64,000 nucleotides of DNA from CAXXOK01 sp963675655. GTDB lineage: Bacteria; Bacillota; Clostridia; Christensenellales; Aristaeellaceae. Positions 59,545 to 64,000 of the stretch are shown piece after piece. Location of the stretch: assembly GCA_963675655.1 (NCBI GenBank), contig OY776489.1, positions 1,860,001 to 1,924,000 on the forward strand, written 5' to 3'. The notes under the pieces were generated by a model that ran no database searches, was not told where the DNA came from, and was given only the letters and a program-made list of their open reading frames with translations. Within the stretch, counting starts at the first letter, position 1; each line of letters opens with the position of its first letter. A program made the position numbers and the translations under genes.

Positions 59545-59612
59545 CCTTACATATGCCGGGCGGAGGCGGGAAAGCGCTCTCACCATGGGCGGATAGGCCG
59601 GTAGTGCAGCTG

Positions 59613-61136
59613 TTATACGTCCAGCTCGGATACGATTTTCGGGTAGGTATGTTCCGGTTCGCCCTCACTGTGCAGCGGGGTCCATACCTGCGCAAAGAAG
59701 GGGTCCACCTTGGCGCGCGCGGCATAGTTCCAGCTTTCGCGCTCGCATACGGGGCACCAGTGGCCGCCTTCCAGCACCAAGCGGGGGCTGGCTTCAAACG
59801 TATGGCCAAAAGCGCATTGGAACTGTAACTTGTCGGTCCAGCCCCCTTTGGTCATTTCAGTACGCAGGCATTTACCGCCGCGGAAAGCTGCCGCCTTTTG
59901 CATATCTTCCAGCGTTAATTCGCTTTCAGGCTTGCTTTCGTCATAGCCGTGATCCAGCTTAATAACCCGATCCCAATCGGTAAAGTGCGTAAAGTCGTTT
60001 ATGTTCGCCGGGATGGCGTCAAGGTTTTTACGGCTGCCCCAATAAGCATCGATCTCATCGGACATATTGTTTTCAATGAAGCGCAGCGTGCCGTGCTCAG
60101 TACGGGCAATTTTACGGAAGGTCTTTTTGATGATACGCCCCATCAGGCGCTGACCGCCCGGCAATTTGCACAGCACCCGCGCGAGGGTAGCGGTCGCACC
60201 AAGATTTTTCAGGTACTCATCGTAAAAATACTGCATGGAGTCGTGGCGGAAATGCAGGTAGTCCTCCAGCTTATCCGAATCCAGATAGTACTGGCCGTGA
60301 AAATTGCGGGTGGCATACCATTTCGGCTCAATCACATTGCTGAAATCCGTAAAGCCCAGTTTTCCGTAAATTTCCAGATACATCGAGTAGGTGTCTACCC
60401 GGCAGGCCTGTCCGCCGCCGATGTTGTAGATATGACCCCAGAATTCCGCCGGAAGCGCGCCGGAAGCATCGAAACGGGCCAGGTTGCGCAGCAGCACGCC
60501 CGAATCCCGGTCGGATACATATTCCAGCACGTTATCCAGCCCGTTGTGGAACATAATAGCGTCCTTGATCTTGCTCATCGCCGGACCGATAATGCCGGTT
60601 TGGCGCAGGCTGACCCAGTACTTCAACCCGGATTCGATCAGCAGCCGTTCGGCGGCAATTTTGGATACGGCATAATAGTCGTATACGCTTGGTTTAATGG
60701 GGTCGCCGACACGGCCCCAGTGAATTGGCGGCATACGGTCGCCGGTTTCGGCAACGGTACCGATGGATACCAGCTTCACCTCGTCCATACGGCCCTGCTC
60801 GCGGATGGCGCGCAGCAGGTTTTGCATACCGCCGTAGTTTACCTTCATGGCCAGCTCGGGGTGATAATCGGCCGCTGGGGAAACCAGCGCGGCGACGTGC
60901 AAAATCAAATCCGACTGCTTAACGCAGACATAGACGTCGTCATAGTTGGTTAAATCGCCCCAGATAACGGTAAGCCCCGGGCTGCCGATAAGGTCCTTTA
61001 TTTTATCGTGATCTGCCGGCGTATCACGTACCAGCAGGGTGAGCGAAAGATTGTCCTGATTTTGCAGCAACTCCGTAAGCCCGGCAAAGCCCATCCCTCC
61101 GGTGGCGCCGGTCAAAAAGACGCGTTGCTTATCCAC
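59613..61136 (-). CDS. Extended SDR (NAD-dependent epimerase-like) protein with C-terminal zinc-binding extension
   Basis: The 507-residue protein starts at GTG 61136, with AAAGGAGA just before it, 2 bases after the upstream stop. The Rossmann loop is TGATGGMGF (9-17), and the catalytic pair is in YDYYAVSKIAAERL. After about residue 390 a second region carries CLRTEMTKGG, CAFGHTFEASP and GGHWCPVCERE, spaced like a treble-clef zinc finger. The combination is unusual. The substrate is unknown; a nucleotide-sugar, steroid or lipid-linked function is possible. It is co-transcribed with the next gene under a divergent TetR regulator. Confidence 0.78.
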   Translation of the reverse strand: MDKQRVFLTGATGGMGFAGLTELLQNQDNLSLTLLVRDTPADHDKIKDLIGSPGLTVIWGDLTNYDDVYVCVKQSDLILHVAALVSPAADYHPELAMKVNYGGMQNLLRAIREQGRMDEVKLVSIGTVAETGDRMPPIHWGRVGDPIKPSVYDYYAVSKIAAERLLIESGLKYWVSLRQTGIIGPAMSKIKDAIMFHNGLDNVLEYVSDRDSGVLLRNLARFDASGALPAEFWGHIYNIGGGQACRVDTYSMYLEIYGKLGFTDFSNVIEPKWYATRNFHGQYYLDSDKLEDYLHFRHDSMQYFYDEYLKNLGATATLARVLCKLPGGQRLMGRIIKKTFRKIARTEHGTLRFIENNMSDEIDAYWGSRKNLDAIPANINDFTHFTDWDRVIKLDHGYDESKPESELTLEDMQKAAAFRGGKCLRTEMTKGGWTDKLQFQCAFGHTFEASPRLVLEGGHWCPVCERESWNYAARAKVDPFFAQVWTPLHSEGEPEHTYPKIVSELDV

Positions 61137-61138
61137 GA

Positions 61139-62155
61139 TTATTCTCCTTTCATCGCGATGGCATCCACTTTGCTGTCCAAAATATCCAGACATAATTGTA
61201 TGGAATCGCCAATCGCGCGGTCAATATCGTCCGGCGCTACGCCAAGCGGTTCGCTTCCGAGAGACTTATCGATATACAAGCGGGAGCATTGCAAAGGGGC
61301 GAGCTTGGCTGCGTTCAACCCGCCGTCGATGTTTTTGGCAATTTGCTGTTGCTTGATTTTTCGACCGTATAGGGTAAACATCCAATTGGGAATAGTGATA
61401 ATCTTCTTTTTTGACATCCCCATATACTTGTGTACAATCCTCAGCATCTCTTTCCAGGTCATGTTGTAATAACCGATGGGGTAGCAGTGGCCGCCGCGGT
61501 TACGTTCCACAGCGCCTGCAACGGCTTGCCCAACCTGCTTTACGGTTACCATAGTGGTACCGCCGCGCGGGTAGAGGGTTACGCCTTTCATGGAACGGAT
61601 CATTTCCACCAGAAAGAGCCATACGGGTTTGCGACCCGGCTGCGAACCGAAAATGTAGGGCAGCTCCAATACGGCAACATCGAAGTTTTCACCCGCCTCG
61701 GCCATGGCGACTGCTTCCTGATGGATACGGCTGCGGATGTAGGGATGCCATTTGGCTAGTTTCTCTTTGGGCATTACCTTTTGGAAATAGGAGAAGTACG
61801 AGCCGAGGATAACCGCATGCTTTACCCTGTTTGCCTTAGCCAGCCGAAGCAGACGCTGAACCGGATCGACATTGTATTTTTTAAACAGATCGTAAATCGG
61901 TGCGGAACCTTCTACACGCTCGTCTACACCGGCGGCAAACACAAAAGCGTCACAGCCGGTGAAAGCTATGGATAGCTCCTCATCGGACATCTCCAAATAG
62001 TTGCCAAAGGAAATTTCCATCTCTTTGGGCAACTGCGCGCCCGGCGGCAGCGGCGGCAACGCAATGGAGTGCACGCTGTGCCCGCGGGCAATCAATTCTT
62101 TGGCGGCTTCGCTGCCGAGCAGGCCGGTTCCGCCGATTATAAATATCTTCATCAT
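61139..62155 (-). CDS. Extended/atypical SDR, NAD-dependent epimerase-like protein
   Basis: This 338-residue protein has an N-terminal Rossmann loop IIGGTGLLGSEAAKEL and a TTMVTVKQVGQAVAGAVERN segment typical of nucleoside-sugar epimerase-like SDRs. The usual YxxxK is not obvious, which suggests an atypical member. The ATG at 62155 follows AAAGGA at 8 bases. It is the first gene of a two-gene operon and is divergent from tetR. Confidence 0.8.
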   Translation of the reverse strand: MMKIFIIGGTGLLGSEAAKELIARGHSVHSIALPPLPPGAQLPKEMEISFGNYLEMSDEELSIAFTGCDAFVFAAGVDERVEGSAPIYDLFKKYNVDPVQRLLRLAKANRVKHAVILGSYFSYFQKVMPKEKLAKWHPYIRSRIHQEAVAMAEAGENFDVAVLELPYIFGSQPGRKPVWLFLVEMIRSMKGVTLYPRGGTTMVTVKQVGQAVAGAVERNRGGHCYPIGYYNMTWKEMLRIVHKYMGMSKKKIITIPNWMFTLYGRKIKQQQIAKNIDGGLNAAKLAPLQCSRLYIDKSLGSEPLGVAPDDIDRAIGDSIQLCLDILDSKVDAIAMKGE

Positions 62156-62181
62156 AGTAACATCCTTTCCTGTCAGGTCTA

Positions 62182-62210
62182 TTGACGAATCTCTCCGTCA
62201 CCTATATAAT
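62182..62210 (+). promoter_or_regulatory. Divergent promoters with TGACG-N8-CGTCA operator
   Basis: For the plus strand TTGACG (62182-62187) and TATAAT (62205-62210) are 17 bases apart. On the minus strand TTGTGA with TATTAT at 17 bases overlaps the same region. The inverted repeat TGACG (62183-62187) / CGTCA (62196-62200) sits in the shared region and is a good TetR operator candidate for both directions. Confidence 0.65.
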
Positions 62211-62342
62211 ACAGACACGGTGTTGTTTTCACAACCATCAGATGTTTTTGTAGTGGTATGTAGCAAACACTTCTGCCGGAGGTGTTGGGTAACCATCAAA
62301 TTACTTGTAAAGAACGCAAAATGGAACAGGGAGGGAACCACC

Positions 62343-62933
62343 ATGGCAGAAAAAGAAAACCAACGCGTGCGCTTAACCAAACAATTGCTGAAAACCAGCT
62401 TAATGGAACTGATGAAGGAAAAACCGATCGGCAAAATCCATGTGAAGGAAATTTGTGAAAATGCGGAAATCAACCGCTCAACCTTTTACGTGTATTATCC
62501 TGATCCATACGCACTGCTGGATGAAATACAAAACGAGCTGGTAGCGCATGTGCGGGAGCATCTGGACAAAATCGATTCCGATGCCGTGAGCGAAACCTAC
62601 CTGGAAGCGCTAATGGAGTATATACGCGATCACGCGGATATTTTCCGTACGCTGTTGTGTCGGCAGGATAATATGCTTTTCCAGTCCGGCTTTGTGGAGG
62701 CGTCGCTTTCCAACCTGCGCAAAGGCGTACCGCTGAAAGAATCGGAAACGGTGAATGAATACATCTATGTATACCTTATCATGGGGTGTCTGAGTATGAT
62801 CAAGCGGTGGATTGAGGCTGATTTTGACATGCCCTGTCAGGAAATGGCCAGTTTGCTGTTTACCCTTTCGGATAGCGCAGTGGTGCCCTTTGCGCAAATT
62901 GTATCCGGGGAGTCCGGCGACAAAGGAGAATAA
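62343..62933 (+). CDS. TetR-family transcriptional regulator
   Basis: This 196-residue regulator has the N-terminal helix-turn-helix LTKQLLKTSLMELMKEKPIG followed by VKEICENAEINRSTFYVYY, and an all-helical C-terminal domain of the clostridial type. ATG 62343 follows GGAGGG. It is divergent from the two SDR genes and probably represses them and itself. It is followed by the LysR gene after 2 bases. Confidence 0.88.
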   Translation: MAEKENQRVRLTKQLLKTSLMELMKEKPIGKIHVKEICENAEINRSTFYVYYPDPYALLDEIQNELVAHVREHLDKIDSDAVSETYLEALMEYIRDHADIFRTLLCRQDNMLFQSGFVEASLSNLRKGVPLKESETVNEYIYVYLIMGCLSMIKRWIEADFDMPCQEMASLLFTLSDSAVVPFAQIVSGESGDKGE

Positions 62934-62935
62934 CC

Positions 62936-63892
62936 ATGACGCTTCAGCAACTCAAATACCTGCTTGAGATTGTGCGCCGCGGATCGATCAATCAGGCGGC
63001 CAAGCATTTATATATCACCCAGCCGAGCCTTTCCAGTGCGATGAAGGAGCTGGAAACGGAAATGGGGCTGGAGCTGTTTGTGCGCACACCCCGCGGCATC
63101 ACCCTTTCGGCAGACGGGGTGGAATTTCTCAGTTATGCGCGGCAGGTGGTGGAGCAGGCCGATTTACTGGAGCAGCGTTACCGCAACAAGCCGCCCGCGC
63201 GGCAGCTGTGCGCTGTTTCCACACAGCATTACGCGTTTGCCGTTAATGCACTGGTGAACCTTATCCGCGCCACGGATGCGGAGGAATATGAAATTACCCT
63301 GCGGGAAACGCGCACCTATGAAATCATTCAGGATGTGAAGGCGATGCGCAGCGAAATCGGCATTCTGTATATGAACAGCTTCAACAAAAAGGTAATCCGC
63401 AAGCTGCTTAGGGAAAGCCATCTGGATTTTCATCCCCTGTTTACGGCAAAACCCCATATTTTCATCAGCACCCAAAACCCGTTGGCGGGGCGTACAGCCG
63501 TAACACTGGAGGAGCTGGAACCTTACCCGTATCTATCCTTCGAACAGGGCGAATACAACAGCTTCTATTTTTCCGAGGAGATTTTAAGCACGGTTTCCCG
63601 CCCGAAAAGCATCCATGTCAGCGACCGGGCAACGCTGTTTAACCTGCTGATTGGCCTGAACGGGTATACCATTTCCACCGGGTTGGTCAGCGCGGACCTG
63701 AACGGGGAAAACATTACCGCGATCCCCCTGTTGGTGGAGGAGAATATACAAATCGGCTGGGTGGGGAATCATCAGGCGCGCCTGAGCCAGACGGCGGTTG
63801 CGTACCTGCGGGAATTAAAGGCGGTAATCGGAGCCTATGGGCTGCCGGTTCCCGCGGATGATGATATAGGAAAAATCGATAACGAACTATAA
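62936..63892 (+). CDS. LysR-family transcriptional regulator
   Basis: This 318-residue regulator has the N-terminal LysR helix-turn-helix (LQQLKYLLEIVRRGSINQAA, LYITQPSLSSAMKELE) and a C-terminal effector-binding domain. ATG 62936 follows AAAGGAGAA and lies 2 bases after tetR, so the two regulators are co-transcribed. Its target may be the gene that begins at 63967. The ligand is unknown. Confidence 0.9.
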   Translation: MTLQQLKYLLEIVRRGSINQAAKHLYITQPSLSSAMKELETEMGLELFVRTPRGITLSADGVEFLSYARQVVEQADLLEQRYRNKPPARQLCAVSTQHYAFAVNALVNLIRATDAEEYEITLRETRTYEIIQDVKAMRSEIGILYMNSFNKKVIRKLLRESHLDFHPLFTAKPHIFISTQNPLAGRTAVTLEELEPYPYLSFEQGEYNSFYFSEEILSTVSRPKSIHVSDRATLFNLLIGLNGYTISTGLVSADLNGENITAIPLLVEENIQIGWVGNHQARLSQTAVAYLRELKAVIGAYGLPVPADDDIGKIDNEL

Positions 63893-63966
63893 AAAGTTGG
63901 AGTTACCCTATAACAAGCCAATCATGGTAAGCTGATCCCAATCCAAAAAGGAAAGGGGCATGAACC

Positions 63967-64000
63967 ATGAGTGATATGCAAAACGCAAAGCGGGCAGTGC
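63967..64000 (+). CDS. Start of an unknown gene (partial)
   Basis: ATG 63967 lies about 7 bases after GGAAAGGGG and opens MSDMQNAKRAV before the window ends. A closer ATG at 63960 stops after four codons. Product unknown; it is a likely target of the LysR regulator before it. Confidence 0.45.
   Translation, partial: MSDMQNAKRAV

Overview
The window reads as a chromosomal segment of a strictly anaerobic Bacillota (Clostridia-type) bacterium. The support is a Clostridium-style nif operon (short NifK, NifD with the clostridial insertion, NifN-B fusion, NifV split into omega and alpha, and a 2Fe-2S ferredoxin of the C. pasteurianum type), an oxygen-sensitive class III ribonucleotide reductase, strong AGGAGG ribosome sites and moderate GC content. 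I saw no rRNA, tRNA, CRISPR array, transposase or phage gene.

Layout. 1-419: start of a PhnD-like binding protein (minus). 1320-16597 (plus): an AnfO-like gene, then nifH-nifI1-nifI2-nifD-nifK-nifE-nifN-B-fdx-nifVomega-nifValpha-modABC. This covers the molybdenum nitrogenase structural genes, ammonia switch-off PII proteins, cofactor assembly, homocitrate synthesis and molybdate uptake. 16791-19070: a polysaccharide deacetylase-like protein with three NodB-like units. 19659-23977 (minus): MarR regulator plus a heterodimeric ABC exporter. 24350-25822: araA with an AraR-like operator. 26426-37059 (plus): a reductive pyrimidine degradation cluster (aminotransferase, Fe-type alcohol dehydrogenase, four-gene ABC importer, dihydropyrimidinase, dihydropyrimidine dehydrogenase, ureidopropionase). 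37214-40350: Fur/Zur regulator and znuABC (minus). 40640-43420 (minus): nrdG and nrdD behind paired NrdR boxes. 44452-55082 (minus): a full UMP biosynthesis operon, pyrC-carA-carB-pyrK-pyrD-pyrF-pyrE-pyrB-pyrI. 55662-64000: AraC-type and LacI-type regulators, an AEC transporter, a TetR regulator divergent from two SDR/epimerase genes, LysR, and the start of one more gene.

Together the segment is rich in nitrogen metabolism: N2 fixation, nitrogen release from pyrimidines through beta-alanine, and pyrimidine synthesis lie within 55 kb.

The most unusual item is the substrate-binding protein of the pyrimidine importer (31621-32712). Its NMT1/THI5-like fold appears circularly permuted: the usual C-terminal half comes first, behind the signal peptide, and the usual N-terminal half ends the protein. 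Other points of note are a 13-bp palindrome (GTATACTGTATAC) repeated in front of both the AnfO-like gene and nifH, a 20-bp palindrome with a T-rich tail just before nifH, a dihydropyrimidine dehydrogenase that carries the N-terminal iron-sulfur module but has no flavin/NADPH partner in the cluster, and a terminator-like hairpin whose T tract runs into the ribosome site of the aminotransferase gene.
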